Shown here one piece after another: positions 26,630-37,941 of a stretch of DNA of 38,454 nucleotides. The position numbers and the translations under genes are program-made. Under the pieces are notes generated by a model that saw nothing but the letters and a program-made list of their open reading frames with translations, was not told the DNA's origin and made no database searches. Every line of letters begins with the position of its first letter. Position 1 is the first letter of the stretch. The DNA comes from Candidatus Kuenenia stuttgartensis (GTDB lineage Bacteria; Planctomycetota; Planctomycetia; Pirellulales; UBA1268): the NCBI GenBank assembly GCA_945891385.1, contig CAMDDJ010000028.1, positions 1 through 38,454 of the forward strand, read 5' to 3'.

Positions 26630-26966
26630 CGGAGGTCCGCGTGCAGCAGCCAGTCGGGCCGCCTGCTCCCGGTGGATTCCGCTCGCGGTCCCAATCCTGC
26701 TCAGCACGGTCGGTGGCTGCCGACCCGCACCACAGGTGCCAGCTGCCAATCTCGTCTATTCCGCGGCGCTCCGCACGGCAGCCAACACCCGTGATTCGCG
26801 GCGGCTCGAAACCGTCCGCCAGCGGATCGACCGCGACCACGCGGCCGGTCTGATCACAGCCGACGAGTACTCGCACTACACCGCGATCCTCGCGGCCGCC
26901 GACGCCGGCCGCTGGAACGAGGCCGAACAGGCCGCCCTGCGGTTTCGGCGATCCCAACTCCGCTGA
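26619..26966 (+). CDS. Small lipoprotein partner of the DUF1559 protein
   Basis: 115 residues from a GTG at 26619, which overlaps the DUF1559 stop by 11 bases; GAGG at 26609-26612 is suitably placed. The N-terminus RWIPLAVPILLSTVGGC is a lipoprotein signal with lipobox VGGC, so the mature protein would be lipid-anchored at Cys34. The rest (VYSAALRTAANTRDSRRLETVRQRIDRDHAAGLITADEYSHYTAILAAADAGRWNEAEQAALRF) is helical and tetratricopeptide-like, but I recognise no named family. Placement directly behind a DUF1559 gene with overlapping translation suggests they act together. Confidence 0.8.
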   Translation: MWSDGGPRAAASRAACSRWIPLAVPILLSTVGGCRPAPQVPAANLVYSAALRTAANTRDSRRLETVRQRIDRDHAAGLITADEYSHYTAILAAADAGRWNEAEQAALRFRRSQLR

Positions 26967-26992
26967 AGGCTCACCCGACGCCACCGACTCCG

Positions 26993-29206
26993 TCAGCGGT
27001 TGACCATGTCGCAGGAGAGGCCGCCCGCGGCCGGCACGTAGCAGGCCCGGGCGTAGTCCATCACCATGCGATGGGCGCTGAACCGCCAGGCCAGCGAACT
27101 GATCGAGTTCATCATCATCTTGATCCAGCCCCGCGGCAGGCCGTCGGCATCGCGATCATAGAAGAGGGGGATGACCTCTCCGCGGAGCGTCTCAAACAAG
27201 GCCTCGCCGTCGCGGCGGTCGGTGATCTCATCGTTGAAGTGGGTCTCCCCCCGACCGATCGCGAAGCCGTTCCGGCCGTCGTAAGCCTCGGCCCACCAGC
27301 CATCGAGGATCGAGCAGTTCAGACCGCCGTTGAGCACGACCTTCTGGCCGCTGGTGCCAGAAGCCTCCAGGGGCCGGCGGGGATTGTTGAGCCAGACATC
27401 GACGCCCTGGATCAGGTGCCGACAGACGTTGATGTCGTAATCCTCGATGAACACCACCCGCGAGGCAAACCGTTCGTCATGCCGCAGGTTGGCGATCTTA
27501 CGGATCAGGGCCTTGCCTGGCTCGTCGGCGGGATGGGCCTTTCCGGCGAAGATCACCTGAATCGGCTGCTCGGCGTCGCTGACGAGGTCGTGGAGCCGCT
27601 CGAGATCGGAGAGCAGCAGATCAGCCCGCTTGTAGGTGGCGAACCGTCGGGCGAAGCCGATCGTGAGGATGTTGGGATCGAGCACGGTCCGGGCCTGCTC
27701 CACCGCCTCGTCGCACTCGCCCCGGCGACGACACTGGCGGGCCAGCCGGCGGCGGACAAACTGGAGCAGGAGGTTCTTGAGCGCGTAGTGGGTTTCCCAG
27801 AGTTCGCCGGGATCGCACTCGTGAATCTTCTGCCAGACCTCCGAGCCGCCCATCTGCCGAAACCAGTTGACGGGAAACAGCCGGTCGTAGAGGAGCAGCA
27901 TCTGCCAGGAAAGCCAGCTCGGCACGTGCACGCCGTTGGTGATGTGGCCGATCGGCACGTCCTCCTCGACCTTCCATGGCCAGAGATTGGCCCACATCCG
28001 CCGGCTGACGTGCCCGTGCAACGAACTGACGGCATTCGCCCGGCGGGACATCTTGAGCCCCAGCACCGTCATGCAGAACGACTCGTCGTGGTTGTGGGGC
28101 TCCACGCGGCCGAGACCCATCAATTGGTCGTGTGAAATCCCAAGCGCATCCCGCATCGGACCGAGATGCTCCTCGATCAGACCGCCGTCGAACCGGTCGT
28201 GTCCGGCCGGCACCGGCGTGTGGGTGGTGAACACCGTCTGCCGTGCCACCCGTCGCATCGCGTCATCGAACGGGTAGCCGTCCCGCTCCATCCGGCCGCG
28301 AACCGCCTCGAGGGTGGCAAAGGCGGAATGCCCTTCGTTCAAGTGATAGACGCCAGGCACGATGCCCATCGCCCGGATCGCCTTCACACCGCCGATCCCC
28401 AGAATGATCTCCTGGCGAATCCGGGTGCGTGTGTCGCCCCCGTAGAGGCGGCTCGTAAGCTGGCGATCGTCGGGCGAGTTTTCCTCGACATCGGCGTCGA
28501 GCAGGTAGAGGCTGCAACGGCCCACCGCCATCTTCCAGACCTTGGCAAAGACCGGCCCGCTGCGGGTGTCGACCCGGACCATGATCGGCTGGCCGTCGGT
28601 GCCCAGGGCCGGCTCGATCGGCAGGAGATCGACCCGGGTGGGTTGATACTCCTCGTGCTGATAGCCATCGACGTCGAGGTGCTGGCGGAAGTAGCCCTGG
28701 TTGTAGAACAGCCCCATGGCAATCAGTGGAATTCCGAGGCCGCTCGCGCTTTTCACATGGTCGCCGGCCAGCACGCCGAGACCACCGGAATACACCGGTA
28801 CGGACTCGTGGATGCCAAACTCCGCCGAAAAGTAGACCACGGGCTTCGAACCCAGCACGCCTGCGTGGACCGTACTCCAGGTGTTCTCGGCCGTCAGATA
28901 TTCCTTCATTCGCCGGTAGGCCTGGTTGATCCGGCTGTAGAGCACGAGTTCCGCGGCTCGGGCCTCGAGCCGCTCCGGCGTGAACTCGGCGAGCAGGGCG
29001 ATCGGATTGTGGTCGAGCTGCCGCCAGCGAACCGGATCGAGCTCGCGGAAGAGATTCGTGACCTCGGGGTGCCAGCTCCACCAGAGGTTGCTCGCCAGCG
29101 CCGTGCACTTGTCGTAGAGATTCTGCGGAGACAGTTCGTCGAGCTTGAGCGGGGCGGGAGCGTGCCGGGCAGCGCCGCGGTCGGTGGTGTCTTCAGCGTG
29201 GCTCAT
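26993..29206 (-). CDS. glgP: Alpha-glucan (glycogen) phosphorylase, GT35
   Basis: 737 residues. It degrades glycogen or maltodextrins to glucose-1-phosphate using pyridoxal phosphate. This is the shorter archaeal/Thermotoga-type phosphorylase with an N-terminal DUF3417 region ([22 protein letters not shown]). Landmarks: [91 protein letters not shown], and [15 protein letters not shown], where K622 is the expected PLP-binding lysine. The start ATG at 29206 has GAGGG eight bases before it. It is convergent with the lipoprotein gene and divergent from the acyl-CoA dehydrogenase-like gene. Confidence 0.96.
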   Translation of the reverse strand: MSHAEDTTDRGAARHAPAPLKLDELSPQNLYDKCTALASNLWWSWHPEVTNLFRELDPVRWRQLDHNPIALLAEFTPERLEARAAELVLYSRINQAYRRMKEYLTAENTWSTVHAGVLGSKPVVYFSAEFGIHESVPVYSGGLGVLAGDHVKSASGLGIPLIAMGLFYNQGYFRQHLDVDGYQHEEYQPTRVDLLPIEPALGTDGQPIMVRVDTRSGPVFAKVWKMAVGRCSLYLLDADVEENSPDDRQLTSRLYGGDTRTRIRQEIILGIGGVKAIRAMGIVPGVYHLNEGHSAFATLEAVRGRMERDGYPFDDAMRRVARQTVFTTHTPVPAGHDRFDGGLIEEHLGPMRDALGISHDQLMGLGRVEPHNHDESFCMTVLGLKMSRRANAVSSLHGHVSRRMWANLWPWKVEEDVPIGHITNGVHVPSWLSWQMLLLYDRLFPVNWFRQMGGSEVWQKIHECDPGELWETHYALKNLLLQFVRRRLARQCRRRGECDEAVEQARTVLDPNILTIGFARRFATYKRADLLLSDLERLHDLVSDAEQPIQVIFAGKAHPADEPGKALIRKIANLRHDERFASRVVFIEDYDINVCRHLIQGVDVWLNNPRRPLEASGTSGQKVVLNGGLNCSILDGWWAEAYDGRNGFAIGRGETHFNDEITDRRDGEALFETLRGEVIPLFYDRDADGLPRGWIKMMMNSISSLAWRFSAHRMVMDYARACYVPAAGGLSCDMVNR

Positions 29207-29262
29207 GGGTGGGACCCTCGAGGTGGGATGGTGGGAGTGGGCCGCCTACCGAAAGAGGCCAG

Positions 29263-29268
29263 AGTATA
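29263..29268 (-). promoter_or_regulatory. Possible -10 box for glgP
   Basis: TATACT on the minus strand (29268-29263), 57 bases before the glgP start. I see no good -35 box at normal spacing (TTCCGC lies 19 bases further up), so this is weak. Confidence 0.25.
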
Positions 29269-29311
29269 GCCAGCCGGATGACGCCGTGCGGAAGCGGCCC
29301 GAGACCGTATC

Positions 29312-30370
29312 ATGCAGGGCATGAGCCGCCACCAAGCCCCTGCCGCAGGGCCTTTCGCGATCCGCTCTGCCTGCGAGCGAATCACCGCAGCCGCCGAACG
29401 CACCGCGGCCGTCGGCCCGTGGGCTTCAGGCAGCATGGCCGCCTTGGCGGAGCATGGCCTGATGGCCGCGTTCATCCCCGCTGAGCACGGAGGCAGCGGA
29501 GCCGACGAGCCCGGCCGACTCGCCACACTCGCAGCGGTGGCGAGTTCGTGCCTCACGACCGCGCTGGCCTTCTCCCAGTGGGCCGCCGCCGTGCGGATCA
29601 TCGCCGCGGGGGATCCCTCCGTTCGGGCGACGCTGCTGCCCTCGCTCGCACGAGGGGCGAAGTTCACGACCGTGGGATTGTCCAATCTCACCACCAGCCG
29701 GCAGCATCTCGGTCGACCGGCGCTCGTCGCGAACCTCGATGGCCGTGGATGGCGTCTCGACGGACTCTGCCCCTGGGTGACCGGTGCCGACTCGAGCGAC
29801 ACGATCGTGACCGGCGCAGCCACCGATGACGGCAGCCTGTTCTTCGTCGTGCCGACCACCGCCGCCGGCATGGTGGTTGAAGCACCGCTCGAGATGCTCG
29901 CGCTTTCCGGAAGCCGCACCTCGGCCGTGCGTTTCACGGGGGTGCAGCCGGCCTTCGTGATCACTCCTCAGGGAAGTAACGCCACCCGCACCGGCGGCCT
30001 CGCCACCACGGCCCTCGCGCTTGGGTCGGCGCGGTCGGCGATCGCGTTGGTAGCCGCCGAGGCCAACCGCCGGCCCGACCTCGCGGCCATCGCGGCCGGC
30101 CTCACGTCGGACCTCGAACCGCTCGAGCACCGCCTGCTGGCGGCCGGCCTCGAGGGCATCGCCCTCGAGGACCGCGACCGGCTTCGCGGCGAGGCCACCA
30201 GCCTCGTCTTGCGAGCGGGGCAAGCAGCCCTCACCGCTGCCAAGGGAGCGGGCTTTGTCCGTGGCCATCCGGCCGAGCGGCTGGTTCGCGAGTCGCTCTT
30301 CTTCCTCGTCTGGAGCTGCCCGCAGTCGGTGACGGCGGCGATGCTCTGTGAGTTCGCAGGCGTGGACTAG
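29312..30370 (+). CDS. Atypical acyl-CoA dehydrogenase-like flavoprotein
   Basis: 352 residues from ATG 29312; a second in-frame ATG at 29321 is equally likely. The order of motifs follows acyl-CoA dehydrogenases: N-terminal helical part with ALAEHGLMAAFIPAEHGGSGAD (about 44-65), then the mid beta-domain GWRLDGLCPWVTGADSSDTIVTGA (about 145-168, matching 'G.rLdG.k.witna..ad..vv.a'), then a C-terminal helical part (ALALGSARSAIALVAAEA). It is divergent from well-known members: the usual TEP..GSD substrate segment is replaced by SNLTTSRQHLG, and the C-terminal helical domain is short. It probably still binds FAD; activity on acyl-CoA is uncertain. An 84-bp repeat copy starts directly after its stop. 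Confidence 0.78.
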   Translation: MQGMSRHQAPAAGPFAIRSACERITAAAERTAAVGPWASGSMAALAEHGLMAAFIPAEHGGSGADEPGRLATLAAVASSCLTTALAFSQWAAAVRIIAAGDPSVRATLLPSLARGAKFTTVGLSNLTTSRQHLGRPALVANLDGRGWRLDGLCPWVTGADSSDTIVTGAATDDGSLFFVVPTTAAGMVVEAPLEMLALSGSRTSAVRFTGVQPAFVITPQGSNATRTGGLATTALALGSARSAIALVAAEANRRPDLAAIAAGLTSDLEPLEHRLLAAGLEGIALEDRDRLRGEATSLVLRAGQAALTAAKGAGFVRGHPAERLVRESLFFLVWSCPQSVTAAMLCEFAGVD

Positions 30371-30451
30371 CCGGCTGAGGGCGGCAAACGTCGCGTCGCG
30401 GGCAACGATACGAATTCATGCTCCGCGAGCGTTCGCCGACCCCCGGGGCCT
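30371..30451 (+). repeat. 84-bp dispersed repeat, copy B
   Basis: Second member of the family at 10313 and 34104. It shares the GTCGCGTCGCGGGC core and the ATGCTCCGCGAGCGTTCG block exactly with copy C, with small changes at both ends. It begins on the base after the stop codon of the preceding gene. The rest of the gap to 30630 holds only a short dyad (TCACGA/TCGTGA, 30534-30550). Confidence 0.85.
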
Positions 30452-30630
30452 CCGCTGCCATGTTCGTTTGGGTCGCTTCAGCAGCCTCGGGTGCAACCTC
30501 GGGCCGAACGACATTCCGCCGACGGGACCGTGCTCACGAAAAACTCGTGAATTGCTCATGAAAACTGGGCTTGCCGGATTCGGGGAATCCCCGCGATCCT
30601 CTCCGCCGAGTCTTGTTCCTGAGGGCTGGC

Positions 30631-31671
30631 ATGGCCGCTCCCCGCTCCATCGTCATCGTCAAGCTCTCGGCCATCGGCGACGTGCTGCATGGCGTGCCGG
30701 CGGCCGTCGCACTCAAACGGGCCTTTCCGAATGCCTGTATCGGCTGGGCCGTCGAAGGACGGGCCGCCGATGTGCTCGCCGGTCACCCCGCCATTGATCA
30801 TCTGTTTCGGCTGCCCCGGGGTTGGCTGAAGTCTCCCTCGGCGGTCCTGGCCCTGCGACGGCAGTTGCGGGCCTTCGCTCCCGACGTGGCCATCGACATG
30901 CAGGGGCTGCTCAAGAGTGGCATCGCCACCTGGCTCTCGGCCGCGCCGATGCGGATCGGGTTCGCCCGCCCCATCTCCCGCGAGCGGGCCTGGCTCACCT
31001 ACACAAACCGAGTGAAGCCCGTCGCCACCCACGTCGTCGATCGAAACTGCGACCTGCTCGTGCCCCTGGGAGTGCGGGAGAGCCGCCCGCAATTCGAGAT
31101 GCCGCACTGGCCGGGAAGTCGCACTCGGGTGCAGGCCTGGCTCGAGGACCTCCGGTTTTCCCAGCCGCCCGTGGTGATCAATCCTGGTGCCGGCTGGACG
31201 AGCAAACTCTGGCCCGCCGAGCGATTCGCCGCGGTGGCTCGCGGACTCGCCGACCGGCATGGCCTCCGCTCGCTCGTGGTCTGGGGCGGCAGCGGCGAGC
31301 GGGCCGCCGCGGAGCAGATCGTGGGAGCGTCTGCCGGGGCAGCCGTCTTGGCCCCCGATACCTCGCTCCAGGATCTCGGGGAACTCTTCCGCCACTCACG
31401 GATGCTGATCTCGAGCGACACCGGTCCCCTGCACCTGGCGGCCGCGGTGGGCACGCCCTGCGTCGGCCTCTTCGGTCCGGTGCCGGCCAGCCGTAACGGC
31501 CCGTATGGCGGGCAGCATGTCTGCGTCGAGCCTCCGGACGGTGTCCGGCCGGTGTGGGACGACCGCAAGACCGACACACGCTCGATGGCCGCAATCGAGG
31601 TCGACCGAGTGGTCGCGGCGGCTGAGAAGCTGCTCGCGGCCGAGGCGGCAACGCTCGCCGGTGCCGCCTGA
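30631..31671 (+). CDS. Glycosyltransferase family 9 (heptosyltransferase-like)
   Basis: 346 residues from the ATG at 30631, supported by GAGGG at 30621-30625; upstream in-frame sequence lacks the conserved fold start. Family 9 landmarks are clear: N-terminal IVIVKLSAIGDVLHGVPAAVALKRAFP, DMQGLLKSG, INPGAGWTSKLWPAERFAAVARGL in the middle, and SDTGPLHLAAAVGTPCVGLFGP near the C-terminus, which forms the nucleotide-sugar site. WaaC/WaaF/RfaF-type enzymes add heptose to lipopolysaccharide core at the inner membrane; here donor and acceptor are unknown. It is followed by a small membrane protein 49 bases downstream. Confidence 0.93.
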   Translation: MAAPRSIVIVKLSAIGDVLHGVPAAVALKRAFPNACIGWAVEGRAADVLAGHPAIDHLFRLPRGWLKSPSAVLALRRQLRAFAPDVAIDMQGLLKSGIATWLSAAPMRIGFARPISRERAWLTYTNRVKPVATHVVDRNCDLLVPLGVRESRPQFEMPHWPGSRTRVQAWLEDLRFSQPPVVINPGAGWTSKLWPAERFAAVARGLADRHGLRSLVVWGGSGERAAAEQIVGASAGAAVLAPDTSLQDLGELFRHSRMLISSDTGPLHLAAAVGTPCVGLFGPVPASRNGPYGGQHVCVEPPDGVRPVWDDRKTDTRSMAAIEVDRVVAAAEKLLAAEAATLAGAA

Positions 31672-31720
31672 CGGGGGCGGCATATACTGGCGGCAGTTCT
31701 CGTCCGCCGGTGCCCCCTCG

Positions 31721-34050
<2,330 letters not shown>

Positions 34051-34078
34051 CGCGGGTTGTTTCGCGACGAACCGCGGC

Positions 34079-34134
34079 GCTCCGCGAGCGAACAAGTCCC
34101 GGGAGGCTCGGGGGTCGGCGAACGCTCGCGGAGC
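34079..34134. terminator. 12-bp perfect inverted repeat after ligA
   Basis: GCTCCGCGAGCG (34079-34090) and CGCTCGCGGAGC (34123-34134) pair perfectly across a 32-base loop. The right arm belongs to repeat copy C; the left arm looks like a fragment of a second, oppositely oriented copy. Lying between the convergent ligA and HTTM genes, it could act as a bidirectional terminator, though no T-run is present. Confidence 0.4.
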
Positions 34135-34187
34135 ATCGGGGCGTATCCTCGCCCGCGACGCGACTTTTGCCGCCCCCGAGCCGGTGC
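34104..34187 (-). repeat. 84-bp dispersed repeat, copy C
   Basis: The best-preserved copy, in reverse orientation to A and B. It has perfect 10-bp terminal inverted repeats, GGCTCGGGGG (34105-34114) and CCCCCGAGCC (34173-34182). It shares about 76 of 84 positions with copy A by hand alignment. Confidence 0.9.
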
Positions 34188-34214
34188 GGCCACGCTCGAC
34201 GTGCCGTGAGTGAT

Positions 34215-35123
34215 CTACCGGTCGGCGACGGCGTCGGGGACGCAGAAGATCGCCATGGCGGCGCCCCAGGAGGGCTCCCCGACCAGCACGCCGACCAGCG
34301 GCCAGGCGATGAGCCCGATCCGGGCCAGCAAGCGGCGGCCCAGGGCCCACCAGAGCCCGACGGCAAACACGATCTCGAAACCGACGATCGCGTGGGTGGC
34401 CAGGTTCATCAGATATTCGGACCGGCGAAACAGGCTGGCGAGCGACAGCAGTTGCGACGGGCGGCCGGCCAGCCACCAGGCGGCGGTACCGTCCCACCAG
34501 ACGTCGCCCTTGAGCTGCGAGAGCACGATGGCCACCGCGATCGCGGTCACGTGCACCCGCAGCAGGCCGAGCGACACCCGAGCCCAGGGGGAATTCTCGG
34601 GCGACGGCAACCCGCGGCGTTCCCGGACGAGCCGGTCAATGGACCAGTATGCGCCGCATGGTCCGACGGCCAGGCACCAGAGCAGCACCGACAGGCAGTC
34701 GTCGGCCGGACCGGCCAGCATCGGCCCGCGTTGCAGGAGCGAGGCCCAGAGCACCGCCGCCACGAGGCAGGCCGGCTGGCTGACGAAGCCGACCATCACG
34801 GCGGCCAGCGCAAGGAGCAGCGTCGCAAACGCCGTCCAGAGAAACGCGGGGGTTGAGGCAATCGCGAACAGCGAAGCCGACGGGCGGGATCCCCAGGTGG
34901 CCACCGCGTCGGTGGAGAGCATCCCGGCTGGACCAAACCAGCGTTCGAGATCGGCCGCGTAGCTGGCTGCCAGCAGGAGGCCGAGGAGGCCGGTGAGTAT
35001 CCGCACGACGGCCAGCGGCCGCGGATCGGCTGGTTCGAACCAAAACCGCAACCAGGCTCGACCGAGGTCGAGCGTCGGCTCGATGTCGGCGGGAGGCCGA
35101 GAGGCCTGATGGAGATCACTCAT
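34215..35123 (-). CDS. HTTM-like (VKGC-related) membrane protein
   Basis: 302 residues. A polytopic membrane protein with about seven to eight helices. The start RFWFEPADPRPLAVVRILTGLLGLLLAASYAADLERWFGPAGML matches the beginning of HTTM (horizontally transferred transmembrane) domain proteins, which are related to the membrane part of vitamin K-dependent gamma-carboxylase. HTTM landmarks in the middle are weaker, so family assignment is moderate. The start overlaps the stop of the upstream partner by four bases (ATGA, 35120-35123), so the two form a coupled operon. Function unknown. Confidence 0.7.
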   Translation of the reverse strand: MSDLHQASRPPADIEPTLDLGRAWLRFWFEPADPRPLAVVRILTGLLGLLLAASYAADLERWFGPAGMLSTDAVATWGSRPSASLFAIASTPAFLWTAFATLLLALAAVMVGFVSQPACLVAAVLWASLLQRGPMLAGPADDCLSVLLWCLAVGPCGAYWSIDRLVRERRGLPSPENSPWARVSLGLLRVHVTAIAVAIVLSQLKGDVWWDGTAAWWLAGRPSQLLSLASLFRRSEYLMNLATHAIVGFEIVFAVGLWWALGRRLLARIGLIAWPLVGVLVGEPSWGAAMAIFCVPDAVADR

Positions 35124-35776
35124 GAACCATCGGGCTCCGCTGCCATGAGCGGCGCCAGCTCGACCCGCTTGCCTTCGTCTCCGAGTTCCACCAGCTGCAG
35201 CTCTCCATCGACGCGGCGGACCCGGGCGGCGTAGACGGGCTCGAACCGTGGCGGCCGGCGGGGAGCCGTCGGCTCGGCAACCGTCTGCCGCACCACGCGA
35301 ACCTCGAGGTCCTCACTGCCGATGGCCGCGAAGCTGGCCTCACCGACGCCGGCGGCCAGAGGTGCGGCCGCGTCTTCGGCTGTCGCCATGGCAATGCTCC
35401 TCGCCAGCCGGCGCCATCGCGAGGAGCGTTCCATGGTGCGGGTCGCGGGAAACCGGATCACGGATCCGGCGGCGGCCGCACCTCCCGCCGCGTGGTCCCG
35501 CACTTCGATCACGTGGTCGGAGTCCTCCGGCCGGCCGTAGGTGAAGGGATGGTCGAAGCCGAGGTCGAGCCAGGCGGGGCCCATCCAGGGGGAGAAGAGC
35601 CGACCCTTGATCGTCCGCACGAGCGCCGACGAGCCGCTGACCGAGTTTCCCAGGATGGAGAGCACGAGCCCGACCAGGTAGACGCCGATCGCCACGCTCA
35701 CCGCGGCCTGAGTCGTCTCCGAAAGCCGCCGCGGCGCGATCGACCGGTCGGCAGGGCGGGAGGTGCTGGCGGGCAT
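35120..35776 (-). CDS. Membrane-anchored hypothetical protein, HTTM partner
   Basis: 218 residues from the ATG at 35776; longer in-frame starts up to 35971 would run into the tRNA promoter area. One N-terminal membrane helix (TQAAVSVAIGVYLVGLVLSILGNS, about 22-45), then a soluble region containing FDHPFTYGRPEDSDHVIEVR and a C-terminal part with RFEPVYAARVRRVDGELQLVELG. No known domain is recognised. The gene is translationally coupled to the HTTM-like gene and likely its functional partner in the membrane. Confidence 0.7.
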   Translation of the reverse strand: MPASTSRPADRSIAPRRLSETTQAAVSVAIGVYLVGLVLSILGNSVSGSSALVRTIKGRLFSPWMGPAWLDLGFDHPFTYGRPEDSDHVIEVRDHAAGGAAAAGSVIRFPATRTMERSSRWRRLARSIAMATAEDAAAPLAAGVGEASFAAIGSEDLEVRVVRQTVAEPTAPRRPPRFEPVYAARVRRVDGELQLVELGDEGKRVELAPLMAAEPDGS

Positions 35777-35893
35777 GCGACTGAGGGACAGGCGATTGGG
35801 TGAGTGCCGGCGGGAGGAATTCGGACGCCGCCCGCTGAAACAGTGTGGTCTGCCGCCGGTTCGACCGCCAGTCGGCCGCATCCGTCGGCCGCG

Positions 35894-35922
35894 TTGACAC
35901 CCGCCGGCCCGGCCGATACCGT
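35894..35922 (+). promoter_or_regulatory. Candidate promoter of tRNA-Ala
   Basis: TTGACA (35894-35899), a 17-base spacer and TACCGT (35917-35922), which keeps the T, A and final T of the -10 element. It lies 50 bases upstream of the tRNA. The -35 is perfect, the -10 weak. Confidence 0.5.
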
Positions 35923-35971
35923 GACAGAGCGTGCCTGGCACGCGCATGCCGCCCCACAGGTTTGGAACCAA

Positions 35972-36044
35972 GGGGGATTAGCTCAATTGGGAGAGCGTCT
36001 GGCTGGCAGCCAGAAGGTCAGGGGTTCGAATCCCCTATCCTCCA
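35972..36044 (+). tRNA. tRNA-Ala (anticodon GGC)
   Basis: A complete cloverleaf of 73 bases: acceptor GGGGGAT pairing with ATCCTCC (one G.T), D arm GCTC/GAGC, anticodon stem TCTGG/CCAGA around loop CTGGCAG with anticodon GGC, variable loop AGGTC, T arm AGGGG/CCCCT with TTCGAAT, discriminator A. The 3' CCA is not encoded. It reads GCC and GCT alanine codons, heavily used in this genome. The class IV aminotransferase gene starts 57 bases downstream. Confidence 0.96.
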
Positions 36045-36101
36045 CTCGTATTGGCGGCATGCAGCCCTTCCGGACCATCGCCCGGATCACACCTCTTCCG
36101 C

Positions 36102-37052
36102 ATGGGCAATCTGGAAGGGATCTCCGGCGACGTGGCCTGGCTCGACGGGCAGTTCCTGCCTCGAGCGTCCTTGGCGCTTCCCGTCGGTGATGCCGGCTTT
36201 GTGCTCGGCGCGACGGTCACGGAGCAGTTGCGGACCTTTCGTGGTGACTTGTTTCTGCCTGAGCCTCATGCCCGCCGGCTCGCTGCGTCCCTGCAGGCTG
36301 TCGGCCTCGAGCCCTGCCTGCCGGTCCGTTCGATCCTGGCCGCGGCCACCGAGCTGGCCGCCCACAACCATGCACAACTCGCCGGCGCGGGCCCATCCGC
36401 AGGATGCGAGGCGGTCGACCTCGGCGTCGTAATCTTCGTGACGGCCGGCGACCAGCCGTCGCAGCACCTCGGCCGGGGCGGTCTGCCGCGAACCGTGATC
36501 CACTCGTTTCCGCTCGCCTTCGGGATGTGGGCCTCGGCGTATGAGTCGGGGGTGGCCCTGCGGAGCGTGTCGGTGCGGCAGGTGCCGCCCGAGTGCTGGC
36601 CGCTCGGAGCGAAGGTACGCAGTCGGCTGCACTACTTCCTCGCCGATCGCGAGGCAGCCTCGGCCGAGCCCGGCAGTCGGGCGGTGCTGATGCACCACGA
36701 TGGCCGAGTCAGCGAAACCTCGACGGCGAATCTGGCGGTCGTGCAGGCCGGCCGCATCGCGGTGCCGCCCGCCGCCGACGCGCTCTCAGGTGTGACTCTG
36801 GCCTTCACGCAGCAGCTCGCTGCAGGGCTCGGCATTCCCTGGCAGGAGCGATCGCTCACGACGGCCCAGCTTCAAGACGCCGACGAGATCCTGCTCACGA
36901 GCACGCCGAACTGCATTCTCCCGGCCACGCGATTCGACGGTCGGCCGATCGGCACGGGCGGCCCGGGAGCGGTCTACCGCAGGCTGCTGGCGGCCTGGAG
37001 TGACGCCGTCGGCCTCGACATCGCTGCCCAGGCCCAGGCCGCGGCCCGCTGA
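36102..37052 (+). CDS. Class IV aminotransferase (BCAT/ADC-lyase family)
   Basis: 316 residues from the ATG at 36102. PLP enzyme of fold type IV. Landmarks: VAWLDGQFLPRASLALPVGDAGFVLGATVTEQLRTF (N-terminal strand and 'D.g...G.gvfe.lr.' segment), LGAKVRSRLHYFLADREA, whose Lys is the expected PLP-binding residue, the phosphate-binding VSETSTANLAVV ('v.E.s.sNlf'), and ADEILLTSTPNCILPATRFDG near the end. It could be a branched-chain or D-amino-acid aminotransferase or a 4-amino-4-deoxychorismate lyase; the sequence does not decide. An in-frame start at 36051 is possible but would sit close to the tRNA. Confidence 0.9.
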   Translation: MGNLEGISGDVAWLDGQFLPRASLALPVGDAGFVLGATVTEQLRTFRGDLFLPEPHARRLAASLQAVGLEPCLPVRSILAAATELAAHNHAQLAGAGPSAGCEAVDLGVVIFVTAGDQPSQHLGRGGLPRTVIHSFPLAFGMWASAYESGVALRSVSVRQVPPECWPLGAKVRSRLHYFLADREAASAEPGSRAVLMHHDGRVSETSTANLAVVQAGRIAVPPAADALSGVTLAFTQQLAAGLGIPWQERSLTTAQLQDADEILLTSTPNCILPATRFDGRPIGTGGPGAVYRRLLAAWSDAVGLDIAAQAQAAAR

Positions 37053-37136
37053 GAAAGCCATGGTTTGCGTTGGCAGCCCCGCCGATGCCGCGTATCATCC
37101 CGCCTGGTTGGCATCCCCAGAATGCAGGCTTTCCGC

Positions 37137-37778
37137 ATGGCCGATCCGAGTCCAACGCACGAGACTCCATCCCGTCGCGGTCCGCTTCGTCGGCTCTACG
37201 ACTGGGTGCTCTCCTGGGCCGAGTCCCGCTACGGCCTGGCGGGCCTGGCAGCGATTTCCTTCGCCGAGAGCTCGTTCTTTCCGATCCCGCCCGACGTGCT
37301 CCAGATCGCCCTCTCGGTGGCGAAGCCGCAGCTGAGTTTTCTCTACGCCGCGGTCTCGGCCGTGGCGAGCGTGGCGGGTGGTGTCTTGGGTTGGGCGATC
37401 GGCTGGGGCCTCTGGCACCTCGTCTCGGCCTGGTTCTTCGCCTACGTGCCGGGCTTCAGCCACGAGAAGTTCGACTACGTGCAGTCGCTGTACCAAAATA
37501 ACGCCTTCCTGGCGATCTTCGCAGCGGCCTTCACACCGATTCCCTACAAGGTCTTCACGATCGCGGCCGGCGTGTGCGGCGTGCCCCTGGGCACGCTGGT
37601 CGGTGCCTCGGCCCTCGGCCGTGGCGCCCGATTCTTTCTGGTCGCCACCGCCATGTATTTCTTCGGCAGCACCGCCAAGCGGTTTCTCGATCGCTATCTG
37701 GAGGTGATCACACTCCTGCTCTTGGCTGCGATCGTGGCCGGCTTCCTGGCGATCAAGTTCCTCCTGCCGGGCCACTAG
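37137..37778 (+). CDS. YqaA/DedA-family membrane protein
   Basis: 213 residues from the ATG at 37137; an ATG at 37122 is also in frame. Membrane protein of the VTT/DedA superfamily, YqaA branch: YGLAGLAAISFAESSFFPIPPDVLQIALSVAKP (the 'E.sffPiPpdv' signature), a Gly-rich helix VAGGVLGWAIGWGLW, FAAAFTPIPYKVFTIAAGVCGVPLGTLVGASALGRGARFF, and a C-terminal helix. DedA-type proteins are linked to lipid flipping and membrane homeostasis. It is the last gene of the window; repeat-rich non-coding DNA follows directly. Confidence 0.92.
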   Translation: MADPSPTHETPSRRGPLRRLYDWVLSWAESRYGLAGLAAISFAESSFFPIPPDVLQIALSVAKPQLSFLYAAVSAVASVAGGVLGWAIGWGLWHLVSAWFFAYVPGFSHEKFDYVQSLYQNNAFLAIFAAAFTPIPYKVFTIAAGVCGVPLGTLVGASALGRGARFFLVATAMYFFGSTAKRFLDRYLEVITLLLLAAIVAGFLAIKFLLPGH

Positions 37779-37874
37779 CCCCGTCGCCGGACGCTTGCTG
37801 CCGTTTGAAGGGGCGGAGGCGACGTCAACTCGAACGTCGGGGCCGCCCATGCCCCGTCGCCGGACGCTTGCTGC
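37778..37874 (+). repeat. 24-bp direct repeat pair
   Basis: An identical 24-base sequence (starting GCCCCGTCGCCGGACGC) occurs at 37778-37801 and 37851-37874, 73 bases apart. The first copy overlaps the last base of the YqaA stop codon. The spacing is close to the 71-base period at the window's right end, but the sequences are unrelated. Confidence 0.85.
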
Positions 37875-37900
37875 GCCCATCCTGGGCTCCGCTCGCTCCG

Positions 37901-37941
37901 AGATAACTGCGCTCCGCCATCCATGGCTCCGCTGGTTATCT
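37901..37941. repeat. AT-containing dyad
   Basis: AGATAAC (37901-37907) and GTTATCT (37935-37941) form a perfect inverted repeat around 27 GC-rich bases with repeated GCTCCGC units. It stands out as an AT island. Confidence 0.5.
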
